From: Gordionus sp. m RMFG-2023
Taxonomy: Eukaryota; Nematomorpha; Gordioida; Chordodea; Parachordodidae
Direction: 5' to 3'
Length of the DNA: 64,000 nt
Assembly: GCF_954871325.1 (NCBI RefSeq)
Contig: NC_088777.1
Location: 50,755,366-50,819,365, forward strand
In this document: piece by piece, positions 1-10,939 of the stretch
Numbering within the stretch: position 1 is the stretch's first letter
How the letters are laid out: every line of letters starts with the position of its first letter
Notes under the pieces: model-generated
Told to the model about the DNA's origin: nothing
Seen by the model: the letters and a program-made list of their open reading frames with translations, nothing else
Databases searched by the model: none
Made by a program: the position numbers and the translations under genes

Positions 1-40
1 CTTTATGCCACATTGTGCTTATTATTTTTATAAGCTTACA

Positions 41-235
41 TATAGTTAGATAGTTAGATAGATACTTTCACTGAATTTGAACCGTCTAAACAATTGGGTG
101 GGGTCCCTAATAAGCGTATAGAAGTGTTCTTTACAATCAAAAACTTTTCTCTTTATAGATATAATTTGATTCAGGGTATTTCTTGAAAATAGATACGATG
201 GAATATAAATCGAATTGCCGGCCTGCAGAAGGTGC
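41..235 (+). repeat. Paralogous copy of receptor-locus 5' flank (oldest copy, A)
   Basis: The stretch carrying 'gaaccgtctaaacaattggg', then 'gaagtgttctttacaat' and 'ctctttatagatataattt', recurs in the same order at about 1,262-1,375. It recurs partly at 5,870-6,150, just upstream of the intact receptor gene. I read it as the promoter-side flank of an old segmental duplication of the receptor locus. No receptor coding sequence is visible after it before a Harbinger scrap begins at about 485. Inference from sequence similarity only. Confidence 0.5.
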
Positions 236-484
236 AATAACGTTTTTTTTTTTGGAAAATAATTTTTTTTTTTTTAAGAAATCATATTTTTATTTTGAAA
301 AATAAATATATATTACAAAACTAATAAAATATAAAATTATATTTAAAATAACATATGAAAAATATAAATTTTTAAACATTAAATAATTGGACCGAAAAAT
401 TGTCACAGCAATAAGTTTTTCCTTATGAATTTCGAAACCGTTTGAAAAGGTTCAAAACGGCAACGGCTTGCCATTAATAAGCAA

Positions 485-640
485 GCAGATGTAACTGTGA
501 TGGGAGATAATGGTTATCGCCCATCACGTAAAAATATTTTTGGCATTTTAATGACTCAGCCCTGAAAAGAAATCTCAGATCAAGGGTTTGCCTGATACAA
601 TTTTATCTATGCTAAACGTGGATTCAAGAATGCACGGGAG
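485..640 (+). mobile_element. PIF/Harbinger transposase relic (end of DDE domain)
   Basis: One frame reads VTVMGDNGYRPSRKNIFGIL, then after a stop YNFIYAKRGFKNARE. This resembles the late DDE region of HARBI1-like transposases, in which GDxGYP is followed by a YN-x-x-H-x-x-x-R-x-x-IER segment. Two in-frame stops and no flanking domains make it a dead scrap of a DNA transposon. No terminal repeats or target duplication were found, so its borders are approximate. Confidence 0.5.
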
Positions 641-1252
641 ATTTGCCTTACTGAGAAATTTAGCAATAAGTCTATTTATTTTGTTGTGTTGATTAATTTT
701 TTATGTTTTACGGATTGTGTAGAAGATAAAAAAAGAAAAGAAACGATGTCAATAATTATTGCAAGACCTAAGCCTCCAGATTTGCAAGGAAGGGTGGCCT
801 GAAGCCAGACGTTAGTATCGAATTCAATATTTAATAACTCTTGCATCATTTTTTAAAAAGCCCTATTCTTTTGCAAGAGTTTCAAACGCGAAAGCAACGG
901 AGGTTTTCAAACAATATTGAAATTGATTAAAGAGCATTTTTTGAGGATAAAATAAGCTTGATGGATGAGTAATTTATTTTAAACTGGTAGTTTGAGGAAT
1001 AATGATTTTAGATGATTATTTAAAATTTTGAAAACTCCTTCTGTACCTCGGGTTCCTAATACAATAAAATCTCGTAGGGTGTTTCGAAAATTATCTAATA
1101 ATAAGTTGGTAGTGCATGGGGTTGGATAAATTTCTCAATTTTTTGATATTTAAGGATCTATTGGAGACGTTGATTCCATTTTATGACACTGATTCCTCAT
1201 TTTCTACTATATTTATTTATAGAGAGGAAAGCTAAGAAATACAAATCTTAAC

Positions 1253-1560
1253 CTTGACAGAATCTGAACCGTCTAAACAATTGGGACGTGCCTACTAGCC
1301 GAATTATCAACATGAAGTGTTTTCTACAATAAAATGTTTTGCTCTCTTTATAGCTATAATTTTATTCAAGTCAACCTTTAAAAATAAATGTGGTGCCAAT
1401 AGCATTTTTTATTGGGAAATAATTTCAAAGAATTATTTAAATTTATATGACATTTAATTTTTTTTGGAAAGCGACACCAATATAATTGTTATCTCAATAA
1501 TTTAATTTCCCATTTTGAATGAGATTTTAATTGAGAATATATCAAAATTTAATGGAAGCT
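1253..1560 (+). repeat. Paralogous copy of receptor-locus 5' flank (copy B)
   Basis: This segment matches copy A (41-235) at its start. From about 1,440 it matches the 200 bases upstream of the intact receptor: 'tttaattttttttggaaagcgacac' corresponds to the same string at 6,190, and 'tttcccattttgaatga' to 6,246. It leads directly into the decayed receptor copy at 1,680. Together they show that a promoter-plus-gene unit was duplicated, not a processed transcript. Confidence 0.6.
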
Positions 1561-2204
1561 GAGATTTTTTTATTTTCAAAGAAATAAATTAATTCTAATT
1601 AAATTTATGCCTTATTTTACCATAATTTCAATTATATAAAATATCAATACCAAAATACAATTAAACAATATATTCTTGAAATCATCAAACATTCTCAACC
1701 TGAATGATTAATTGGGTATAAGAACAATCTTCAGAAATGCATTGGAAAAAGAAATAATATTCATTAATTAGGCCATCAGGAAAAATTTGACTCCACCGAG
1801 GTCTTAAAAATTTTTTTTCAATACGTAACTCCAATCTTACTTATCATAAGAATAAGGACAGAATTTTGAGCACTATACAATTAACATTGTTAATGGCTTT
1901 TATTATGCTTATCTACACTATCTCAGATACCGTGACAGTGATTCGAAGAATCATTATTCAGATTTTTCGAATCTCATTGAATCTTCAGAAACCTTATGAA
2001 GCAGAATATCGTTTAGGTATTTTTGTTTTTGGTTGAAGAGACTTTGGAAAGAATATCCGACATTGACCTTTGTTAAATGATTATTTCATTATATATTTTT
2101 TGTTGGCTTTATCGTAGATGATACCAATTTATAATAGGCGCCATGCGACTATATTTAAAGCAGTGATCCACAAAAGCGGGGAAAAATACTTTTTAAATAA
2201 ATTT

Positions 2205-2318
2205 AAAAGGCTGGATAAAAAATTTTAGCGGACCGTGGTCCGGGTAATTGGTACATAAAAAAAATTAACCGATCGGGCCGAATAATTTTTAAATTTGGCG
2301 GGTTTCGCAAATCTCTGA
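2205..2318. mobile_element. GGCC-rich short element (hAT-type, partial)
   Basis: A short GC-rich island in AT-rich DNA contains 'gcggaccgtggtccgg' and 'gggccgaa', and ends in 'gcaaatctctga', the reverse of the CAGAG ends seen in better preserved members at 25,477 and 40,399. No target duplication was identified. It sits inside the decayed receptor copy. Confidence 0.35.
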
Positions 2319-2705
2319 TTTTGAATTTTATCAATATTCTTATAAATAGCAATAAATAACAACACTGAACGAGCCTCCACTTTTTAAAAAAAACTGCCAA
2401 ATTAAAAAAATTGTATTCCCTAATTTGTAGAAAATTATATGGCAGGTCGGACTTTTCGTAAATTTTAATTGGACATTATTATTTTGAATTACAAGCTAAT
2501 ATATTTCTATTTTGATGGATAGTATTTGAAAATAAATTACGATATGCGTATTTCTTTTTCTTTATATTTTAAGAGTTTTCTGAACTTATAAAACAATAAA
2601 ATCTATTAGATAACATGAGTATAAAAGGCCTTCTTCCTTGATCAACTTTGGGATAAGTTAGAGATTGGATTTACATATAGTCATATAATGACCAAAAAAA
2701 TGTGC

Positions 2706-3038
2706 ACAGAGGGATTTAACGGAACAACGGATTTTTAGTAAAATTTTAACGGACCTTGCCTGGACATTAGCCCAAAACAATTTCAGGTTTAGGCGGGCCA
2801 TTTAAACATTTTAAAAAATGGGTCAGATTCAACATGGCACAATATTTTAACAAGGTCGAAACAAGCTAGGTCTTGCAAAAAGATACTTTTTAAATGGATC
2901 TAGATACAGATATATCGTCTAAAATAATATCTAGATACAGATATTTTAATCAAAAATCTATCTAGATACAGATAGAGAGACCACATTTATATATATAGAT
3001 ACAGGATCTAGATACTTGTAACAACTCTGCAAATCTCT
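2706..3038. mobile_element. CAGAG-ended element carrying an AGATAC-rich insert
   Basis: The segment starts with CAGAGGGATTTAACGG and ends with GCAAATCTCTG, in the style of the GGCC-rich family. Inside, from about 2,878 to 3,026, is a second unit. Read on the minus strand, that unit starts CAGAGTTGTTACAAG and repeats the motif TCTAGATAC several times. The same end and motif occur at 57,175, where hAT transposase coding sequence lies next to it, so the inner unit is probably a short non-autonomous hAT relative. Clustered subterminal motifs are typical of hAT transposase binding sites; that role is inferred. Confidence 0.4.
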
Positions 3039-3864
3039 GAGTGATAATATTGTTGAGCTTAACCCATCACAGCACATATACGACTACTCTGTCCCCAGTC
3101 ATTTTAAAAACATTATTACTTAAAATTATTTCAGTATTTTTTCTGGATCATTTAGTAGCTTAATATGTATTTAGGGTAAAGTATATATGTGCAAAATTAA
3201 TTTTGATTTTGCTTCCGTTACTTCGTGAGTTATATAGGGTTTTATGTAGCTTGGGGTTTGCATAGACCCCACCTGGTCATCCGTGTAACTTTTCTTTTAT
3301 TTGTTTCAGCATTGATATATTGAGCATAGATAAATACCTTTTTTATTACAAATTATATTATATTATTAATATTTGAACCTTAGATAAACATTACACATTT
3401 AATATCAAATTGTAACATTTTAAAATAATATGTCACTTTTTTTTTGACTCTCTTAACAAAAGCTGTCATAAAATTTTTTAAAATGACAATAAAATCTTAA
3501 AATAACAGTTTAAGTCACATTTATTAGAGATTATTTAAATATCTAAAAATATGGAAGCTCCAAAATAAATTCGCTTTTAGGGATATAACCTTATTAGGAT
3601 CAGAGGGGACCCCATCTGTTCTTTTATGTCATTTTTTTGTTAGCCCGTGCTAGTGAAGGATTAAGCTTTTCTTGTCTCATGATAGGGTTCATGCCTTTGG
3701 GATTGCCGTATGATAAGATTAAATTCAATTATAAGGCTCGATAATTTTACAGTCTATACTCTCTAATTAGCATTTCACTCCCCTGTCGCCAAAAAGCAAC
3801 TGGATTATATAAAAATTATTTCGGAAATTCATACCAAATTTATAAACCCCCCCCCCCCCATCTC

Positions 3865-5890
3865 CAGTTATAACGAAGTTTATTTCTGTTAGAATAATTG
3901 TGTTAAAAATAAATTTTTAAAGTTCTAGAAAGTTTATGTATAAATTTTATGGATAAACGGAAAATAATTCCTGGAGAAAAAAAAAATTCCCCATAAAAAG
4001 TTTCCCGGAAAAAATTTCCTCCGCCAAAAAAAAATTCTTTCGGAAAAAAAATAAATTCCCCATTTTGTGATTTTAAAAATATAAGGTGGAAACCGGAAAT
4101 AAAAAAACGATACCAAAATAATTGAATTTTATAAAATACATTTTAAGTTGCAATTTTATTTCGAATTTAGTAAATTGGTAAAAATTAAATATAAATATGT
4201 TATAATATGATTAACATGTGAAGATGAAAATATAAGAAAAATGGCAATTGTCGTAATTATTTACTATATTTTGACATCGTCGTTTTAGTGTTCCTTGTGT
4301 TGTATTATGTATATCAATATTCTTTGTTAGAAGATAGCGCGATAATGGATTTCAAAAATTTCTAAAAAAATTTTGCTATGTTTAATAAGTAAGAATTTAT
4401 AAACCTTCTCATTGTAACAAGGATCAGATTTTATATATAAAAAAAACTCAAATCATAAATTCTCTATCTAAATCTAACCCTATGAAAAAAAGTTACCTTG
4501 ATTTCACTGGGGTTTGCTTCAGCAGTAATTTTTTTAACATTTCTTTAAACATGCTTTCACTATAGCCAGTCCACCCCCCTTCTATTCTGTCATATTATAA
4601 AATATTTTCCAAATCAAACATATAATATTAAATTTTATTATATAAAACCTTATATCATCTGATAAATGAAGATTCTATATCTCAATTTGATTTTGAGAAA
4701 ACTAAATAATATATTTTAAGAAATACTTTGCTGATATATAAAGAATAAAAAATACATATGTTAATTCTAAAATCATGGGTATCTGGTACGGCGTTAAAAG
4801 ATTTTTTGGCATATATTCGCCAATTATCTATATTTTAACTGACTCTAAACTTTATTATTTCTATATAAATAACAGTTTCTTGAAGTTCCCACTGTTCCAT
4901 TTCGCCCCGTTCTCATTTGCTCTACGCTAGAAGATCTGCAAACCTAACATGGTATCCTGCATAATAATACTATGATCATTAATTCATAAATACGACTTCC
5001 TTTTCCTGAATTTAGCTGTTACATTATTGGTTATTTTCCCATAGGATAAATTTCCGGATTTTAAAAAACGGGCCGGCCCGAATAACCTTAGTAAAAAGTT
5101 GAAAACGGGCCGAGTTGTGCACAAATTTTGACTGGCTGGCCAAAAACTATATTCCAACTAGACCAGATAGAGCCTTAAAAATTTTACCATCTGACCTCTA
5201 CTCCAGGCACGTTATAATATGATAAAAATCAGATTTTTCAAAATTAAGGAACATGCTAAAATCCCGTCTATGAAGCATAACACAGCAGCTTTTTCAAAAT
5301 AATATTTTATGCATTAGTAAAAAAAAAATGAATCCCATTTGAATATAAATAATAGGTAGTGGATGTAAACCTTTTAAATTTGATTGGGGTGGGGGAAGGG
5401 GGTTTATAAATTTTTACCGAAAATTTGTTTTACAAACTTTTCGAGCTAATAGTTTTTATAGGAAATTTTAATAGAATTTTAACAAAATATTTTACCAAAA
5501 TATTAAGAAAAAATTTAACAATTATTTACACAATATTAAGCGAAATTAAAACGATATTTTTGGTAAGACATTTTTTAAAAAAAATTAAATTTTACTTATT
5601 TTTTTTATAGAGGCCCCAAATCGAATCTTTAAATCAGTTATTAACCAATATTATTTAGTCAACCTAAACTTAAAAAACATTTTAAATTTTGTAAGCCGAA
5701 CCTAAACCGAACCTCTAAAAAGGTTGGAATATCCGTTTTGGACGTAATAATAATAATATTAAAAAAAAAATTTGATTGATATATATATATATCAGTAACT
5801 AATTTAATAGAGTTATATGGTAGATGGTGCCAAATTACCCTGTTAAAATATATTGATGTATTTTCATCGATAAGAATGTTTCTTTTCTCC
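3865..5890. other. Non-coding stretch with short GGCC-rich scraps
   Basis: AT-rich sequence without credible coding potential. Short GC-rich patches such as 'aacgggccggcccgaataac' at about 5,066 and 'gactggctggccaaaa' at 5,130 look like remnants of the GGCC-rich hAT-type elements. A C-run at 3,847-3,859 and a G-run at 5,390-5,402 are homopolymer noise. Nothing else recognised. Confidence 0.5.
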
Positions 5891-5894
5891 CATA

Positions 5895-6121
5895 AATGTT
5901 GTTAAAAGGCTCGATTTTTGAGCCGATTTTTAAAAACGGCTAACCTCAATATTTTAGCCAAAAAAAATATTGTCTAAACCTTGAAATTTCTTTAATAGAT
6001 GTTCAAACCTTTATACCATTCTACGAGCAAAATTTTAAGGCTTGCGTAATATTTTTCTGGGTAAAATATTGAGTCGGCCGGTTTTAAAAATCGGCTCAAA
6101 ACGAGCCGTTTAACAACACAA
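5895..6121. mobile_element. Short hAT-type element with TGTTGTTAAA ends
   Basis: The ends are inverted: 'tgttgttaaaaggctcg' on the left and 'cgagccgtttaacaaca' on the right. A near-palindromic interior contains 'gagccgatttttaaaaacggc' and its mirror. A better preserved relative at 32,907-33,106 has TAGTGTTG...CAACACTA ends and a perfect 8-bp duplication. Flanks here (CTCCCATA on the left, CTCCGTATA on the right) look like a worn duplication. It interrupts the 5' flank shared with copies A and B, so it inserted after the receptor duplication. Confidence 0.6.
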
Positions 6122-6408
6122 CTCCGTATAGATATAATCCGACTATTTTTTTTATGGGGAAAATAATTCATATTATAATGTTATATGAGATTTAATTTTT
6201 TTTGGAGATCGACATCAATATTTTCGTTTTCTCAAATAAATTAAATTTCCAATTTTGAATGAAAAATTTAAATTGACAAATATCTTATAATTTAATAGGA
6301 AACCAGGATTTTATTTTTCAAGGTAAAAAAAAATTTATATTTTATCATAGTTTAAAATTATATAAAAAATATAATACTAAAAAAATTAAAATTAAAATTA
6401 AACAAAAT

Positions 6409-7806
6409 ATGTCGTGGAAATTTCCAGCAAACACACCCAGTCTGAGCGATTTAATTAGCTATCAGAACAAATTTAGAGATGATTGGAATAAGGAAAATAG
6501 CGAAATTAATTGCGACGTATGGACAAATTTGATTCCCACTAATGCGCGTTTTAAATTTATTATTCAATACGTATCTCCAATCCTGCTGATTATAGGCATA
6601 ATAGGTAATGGGACAGGATTGTATATCGCTATGAAAGACAAGCCTTCATTTATTTCGGTACAATTGAGCCGAGCATTTTACGCGGTTAACATCGTAAATT
6701 GTTTTTTCATGTTTCTCTACCCCATCTTGGATACCGTGGCGGAATATCACATGGCCACTTTTTGGTTACAGAGACCTTGGAAGGAATATCTGTCGAATTA
6801 TCATTTTCCATTGGCCAAAACCTTCGTCAATCTTTCTTTCACGATATACCTCCTGTTAGCTTTATCGCAGATGATGGCAATCTTGCATCCACATTTATAT
6901 AAGCGTCACGTTACTGTATTTAGAGTGAGAGTATTTTTGTGCTTAAGCTTTTCTTGGCTCATGCTATGGTTCCTGCCTTCGGGATGGTGGTTTGATGATA
7001 TTAAACTCAATTATGCATGCAAGCTCGACAATTTTGCAATCTACACTAGGCAATTCGCATTTTATTCTCCCGACGCTAAAAAGCGTTGGATTATATACGG
7101 ATTTTGTAGGGAATTTTTTACAAAATTTATACCCGTTTGCGCGATACTGATTTTTAATTATTATTCCTTCAAACGCCAAAGGTCTTTATTAGATTGGAAA
7201 TTGAAACACACGGTTAACTCAGTTTATCTTCTGACCGCATCCATTACAAGCAGGATGATAACTAGTCGGGCGATAAAAATTAATAATCTTATCCCTGTAG
7301 CAACACCGTCAAAGGTTTCTGGAACCATGGAATCCTTAGGGGATTCTAGCAGTATTCCAAATAACAGGAAGTTTACCATAACCCGACTCATTCACTCACA
7401 TTTGGTAAACAATCTAAACATGCAATCAAGTATGCAGGACAAGTCTAAGAAGAGATTCGAAAAAAGACGCAAAGCTTTTAACGTAGGTCTACGCATGCTA
7501 TTCATTTTGATGCTGGAATTTATTATTTTTTTGTTACCCGTTTCGATATATATAATGACAGTAGACTTTTACGATCATTTACTAACAACAGTCGATTTCG
7601 ATATCGCTTTCGCTACATGTACACTCCTAGAGTATATGTACGTATCTCTAACCTTCTACTTCATAATAATAATAAATCCGGCTCATAAAGAGAAAGTGGT
7701 TAAGGTTTTAAAACTTTCTAAATCGTACATATATCTTTGTAAATGTCATGATTATCTCTTGAGAGGCGTCAGAAAACTTTTCACTAATAATAGAACTTCA
7801 CCTTGA
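6409..7806 (+). CDS. Rhodopsin-like (class A) orphan GPCR, intronless
   Basis: A 465-residue open frame with seven hydrophobic segments at roughly residues 52-75, 84-105, 135-158, 172-190, 229-251, 358-383 and 398-422. TM1 has the class A GN pair (G66-N67). After TM3 the sequence is SQMMAILHPHLYKRH, aligning with the usual DRY-xAI-xx-P-L/H-Y but with SQM in place of DRY. TM7 ends in INPAHKEK, keeping NP of NPxxY but not the Tyr. The expected TM3 Cys is not obvious, although C204 could be the ECL2 partner. The third intracellular loop is long and basic (about 252-357). It would sit in the plasma membrane; ligand unknown. The ATG follows an A-rich AAAAT context; AATAAA lies near 7,902. A chemosensory or peptide receptor is possible. 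Family call firm, subfamily not. Confidence 0.85.
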   Translation: MSWKFPANTPSLSDLISYQNKFRDDWNKENSEINCDVWTNLIPTNARFKFIIQYVSPILLIIGIIGNGTGLYIAMKDKPSFISVQLSRAFYAVNIVNCFFMFLYPILDTVAEYHMATFWLQRPWKEYLSNYHFPLAKTFVNLSFTIYLLLALSQMMAILHPHLYKRHVTVFRVRVFLCLSFSWLMLWFLPSGWWFDDIKLNYACKLDNFAIYTRQFAFYSPDAKKRWIIYGFCREFFTKFIPVCAILIFNYYSFKRQRSLLDWKLKHTVNSVYLLTASITSRMITSRAIKINNLIPVATPSKVSGTMESLGDSSSIPNNRKFTITRLIHSHLVNNLNMQSSMQDKSKKRFEKRRKAFNVGLRMLFILMLEFIIFLLPVSIYIMTVDFYDHLLTTVDFDIAFATCTLLEYMYVSLTFYFIIIINPAHKEKVVKVLKLSKSYIYLCKCHDYLLRGVRKLFTNNRTSP

Positions 7807-7809
7807 ACA

Positions 7810-10450
7810 AATCAAAATTTATACAAACGACCCTCCAATTTTAAATTGTAAACCATTATAATAATAGTATTTTAAATTGACTAAATTTTTTTATAAAAAT
7901 TAATAAATTTCATAAATGTTGTAATTAATGTGAAATTAACATTGTAACACCTTTATTTTAATTATCTTCAATTGTCAATAATTAAAATAAATATCGTATG
8001 ACCATAATATTTAAATGTTTTTATATAAATTTATTAAACATAAATGATAAATATCATCGGAGAGTTGGTTGGTTATAAAACATTTTTTTTCTAAAAACCA
8101 GGTTTTAAGATGGGAAAAAAAATTCATCAAATCTTTTATTGTATTTATCGTAGGAAAGTCAAATAAATTCAGGACACTACGTTTCATATATATATCCGAG
8201 TTTTTAGAATTTTAAACTTAAATCTTCTATAAAGTGTGTTTTTTTTTATTTTTTTTAAAACCTTATTTTATCTGAGAAACATCTGTGAATCTTAGACAAT
8301 TACGCTATTTATAATTTACTTTTAATGATATTTAAAGTTTAACTCAAATTATCTCATTTGAAAAATATATATAGTATAAATAGATACAATAGTTACCTAT
8401 CATCAATTATGTTAACCATGTAGCTGTATTAGTATAGGAAGACATTTTAACATTACTATTTTAAAATATTTTATTGTTCGGTTTTCAAAAATTTTAATGA
8501 TTTCTGAAGATTAGTTCAATTTTTTTCCCCTTTCCAGTCTCTCTCGTGTATTCTCCAGCTCTAACCCATCATCTCATCGTAATCAATTTGTTAATATGCC
8601 GAAGAAAAAAGGGAGATATTTATTATATTACTGAAACTAAAAGTGAAACGACGGACTATAAAATTATATTTGTAGTTATGATAATCTTAATAAAGGTAAG
8701 AAGAAGAAAAAAAAGGATTAGTATTACGCCATAAATTAGCTTATTTCATTAAAATTGCACATATGATCAATATACTCATTGATACCCTAAAATCATATTA
8801 TAGGTCGGGCGGGGGGCGGGACGGGCAACGCTGGCATCCCCTTCCTTTAGAGTCTATTGTGGCAGATATCTATCATAAAATAAGTGACACTTAATAATAA
8901 AAATAATTAATTAGTTTATTTTATTTAAATTGCATATATAATACAAATTCTCATTGCATCATTAGGTATAGTGTATAATCACAACAAATGTATTCTTAGT
9001 TCAATGTCAAAAATTTTGCCTTTGGACGTACCCCCTTAATCTATCTATATTTATGTATATTCTCAAATTAAGTTTGATCAAATAACTTTTATTTCCCAAA
9101 CTATATCAATTATAAAAGTTTATGATTTACCCTGCCCAACGCTATCACCCAACAATCTATTTTCTTCCCTTTCAATTTTGCTTTATATATATCTTCTCAT
9201 TACGAAATTTTGTGAATTTAATATTTATAGATGTTTTTGGACACAGCCCCTACATAATGTGCCATAAAATATAAAACAATTAACAAATATTTTTATTTAA
9301 TAAAAAAAAATAAAACAAGCAGAATGTTTAAATGATGAGAAATCAATTGTTTTATATCCTGGAGATATTTATTTTAAAAAAAACTACCTTAATAATTTCA
9401 ATTTTGGATTTTAAAATTGTATTTGAACACCCTTTTTTTTTCTCTCTTCCTTAAAATATTTCTTAGAGATAGGAGGAAGTCGTTATTTTTTAAAATATTA
9501 ACTTTTACTAATTTTTCTTCAATTTCTTGTTTAGAAAAAAAATGAATTGGAGGAAAGGGATATGTTTTGGTTGGTGGGAAGGAAGGAAGGGGGGTAGGGA
9601 GTTGTGGGAGCAAAATTTTTATTCGCTTAAAATGAAATTTACGGAAAACGGGCAAATTTTCCTATGCGAAAAAATAAATTATGGAGAAGAAATGAATTAA
9701 TGGGGATTGTGCATGTTGATTAGAAGTCTGCAAATGATAATCCGGTCCAGTCTTAGAATATCTTTCCTCTGAATCGTCTACAATTTTGCTGTTAACCTTT
9801 GAGTCATTTGTAATTTATACAAAAGAAAAACTAATATAAAATATATTTATTTAGTTTAAAAGTTGGTAGAAAAATTGTCCGAAGATACTTCAAACATGAT
9901 AAAATATATTTCCAGTAAAATCGGGCTAAATTTTAAACGAAAATGTGCTCAAAAAATGATTTAAATGCAGGAAAAAAACACAATGACGTAAACATATATA
10001 CTTTCTAATGATAAATAAACAAAAAAAATGCGCCTCTCTAATAATACATAATTCGAATTTCAACCCGGATTTTAAATATTCGAACCGATATTACTGTTTT
10101 AAGAACCGAAAACCTGAAACCGCTATTTTTATTTGAACCCGAATAAGATATTCGTTTAGGTTTGGATCCCTGAAACAATAAATAATTGAATTTGCAAAAA
10201 TGAATAATCTTTCTAACCAGAGCCTGGAGAATTACATTTCAACAAATAATTCAATACCTGTAACAATATATTGTTTAATTATTTATTACTAATATTCTAT
10301 ATATCGTCCTTCGTCAACATAAGAATATTTCTGGATTTTTTTTTTATTTTATGCAAAATTACTTACTGAATTATGAAAATATATTTGGCTAGATAAATAA
10401 TTTTTATGTAAATGAGATGATAAAACGCAAGATAATAGTAGAGATTTTAT
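7810..10450. other. Non-coding AT-rich stretch
   Basis: No open frame here has plausible composition. There is a GC-rich patch 'gtcgggcggggggcgggacggg' region at about 8,803-8,835 of the GGCC-rich kind, and purine-rich runs at 9,550-9,600. Nothing else recognised. Confidence 0.5.
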
Positions 10451-10451
10451 A

Positions 10452-10659
10452 AAGAGAAGAGAAGAGAAGAGAAGAGAAGAGAAGAGAAGAGAAGAGAAGA
10501 GAAGAGAAGAGAAGAGAAGAGAAGAGAAGAGAAGAGAAGAGAAGAGAAGAGAAGAGAAGAGAAGAGAAGAGAAGAGAAGAGAAGAGAAGAGAAGAGAAGA
10601 GAAGAGAAGAGAAGAGAAGAGAAGAGAAGAGAAGAGAAGAGAAGAGAAGAGAAGAGAAG
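10452..10659. repeat. (GAAGA)n microsatellite
   Basis: About 208 bases of perfect 5-bp period (GAAGA on +, TCTTC on -), around 41 copies, with no visible interruption until the right edge. All long open frames across it are artefacts of the repeat. Its perfection suggests recent expansion or ongoing length change. Confidence 0.97.
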
Positions 10660-10834
10660 GAAATAGCGGTTTACCAATAAATTTAATTCATCTACTTTCG
10701 ATTTTGTATAAAATAAACTTCAATTTTTTTTATAATGCTATAATTACATATAATATTGAAATCATTGTTAAGAATGTATTTATTTTAATATATAATATTG
10801 TATATTTTAGGTTAACATTTTGGTTATCTTCATA

Positions 10835-10882
10835 CCCGTTTTTAAAAATCGACTCAAAATGGAACGATTCTGCAGCACTAAT
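10835..10882. mobile_element. Scrap of the TGTTG-ended hAT-type element
   Basis: 'ccgtttttaaaaatcgactcaaaatggaacg' at this position resembles the right half of the elements at 5,895 and 32,907 ('gttttaaaaatcggctcaaaacgagccg'). Only one end survives and no duplication is visible. Confidence 0.35.
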
Positions 10883-10939
10883 ATATACTATAAATGTTAA
10901 CCCTTGTTTATTTTTAATAAAGTAAATATATTTGTACAA

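Larger units (their letters stand above)
1680..3860 (+). pseudogene. Decayed paralogue of the downstream GPCR, split by insertions
   Basis: Blocks at about 1,815-2,150 align in order with the receptor gene: 'caatacgtaactccaatctt' (TM1), 'cagataccgtg' (after TM2), 'tttttggttgaagagactttgg' (before TM3), and 'ttggctttatcgtagatgat' (TM3). A second block at about 3,660-3,850 matches the TM4 to TM5 part ('aagcttttcttgtctcatg', then 'caactggattatata'). Between them, about 2,160-3,640 holds transposon material. Many stops and frameshifts and missing segments make it non-functional. It is a host gene relic of the same family as the gene at 6,409. Confidence 0.75.

Noticed and set aside
3934-4116. Minus-strand frame rich in F, W and Y
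   Set aside because: Composition comes from A-rich runs; no homology or context support.
6964-7179. Minus-strand and second-frame open frames within the receptor gene
   Set aside because: Shadows of the seven-helix receptor frame.
10447-10677. Open frame of repeated FSSLL on the minus strand
   Set aside because: It is purely the translation of the (GAAGA)n array.
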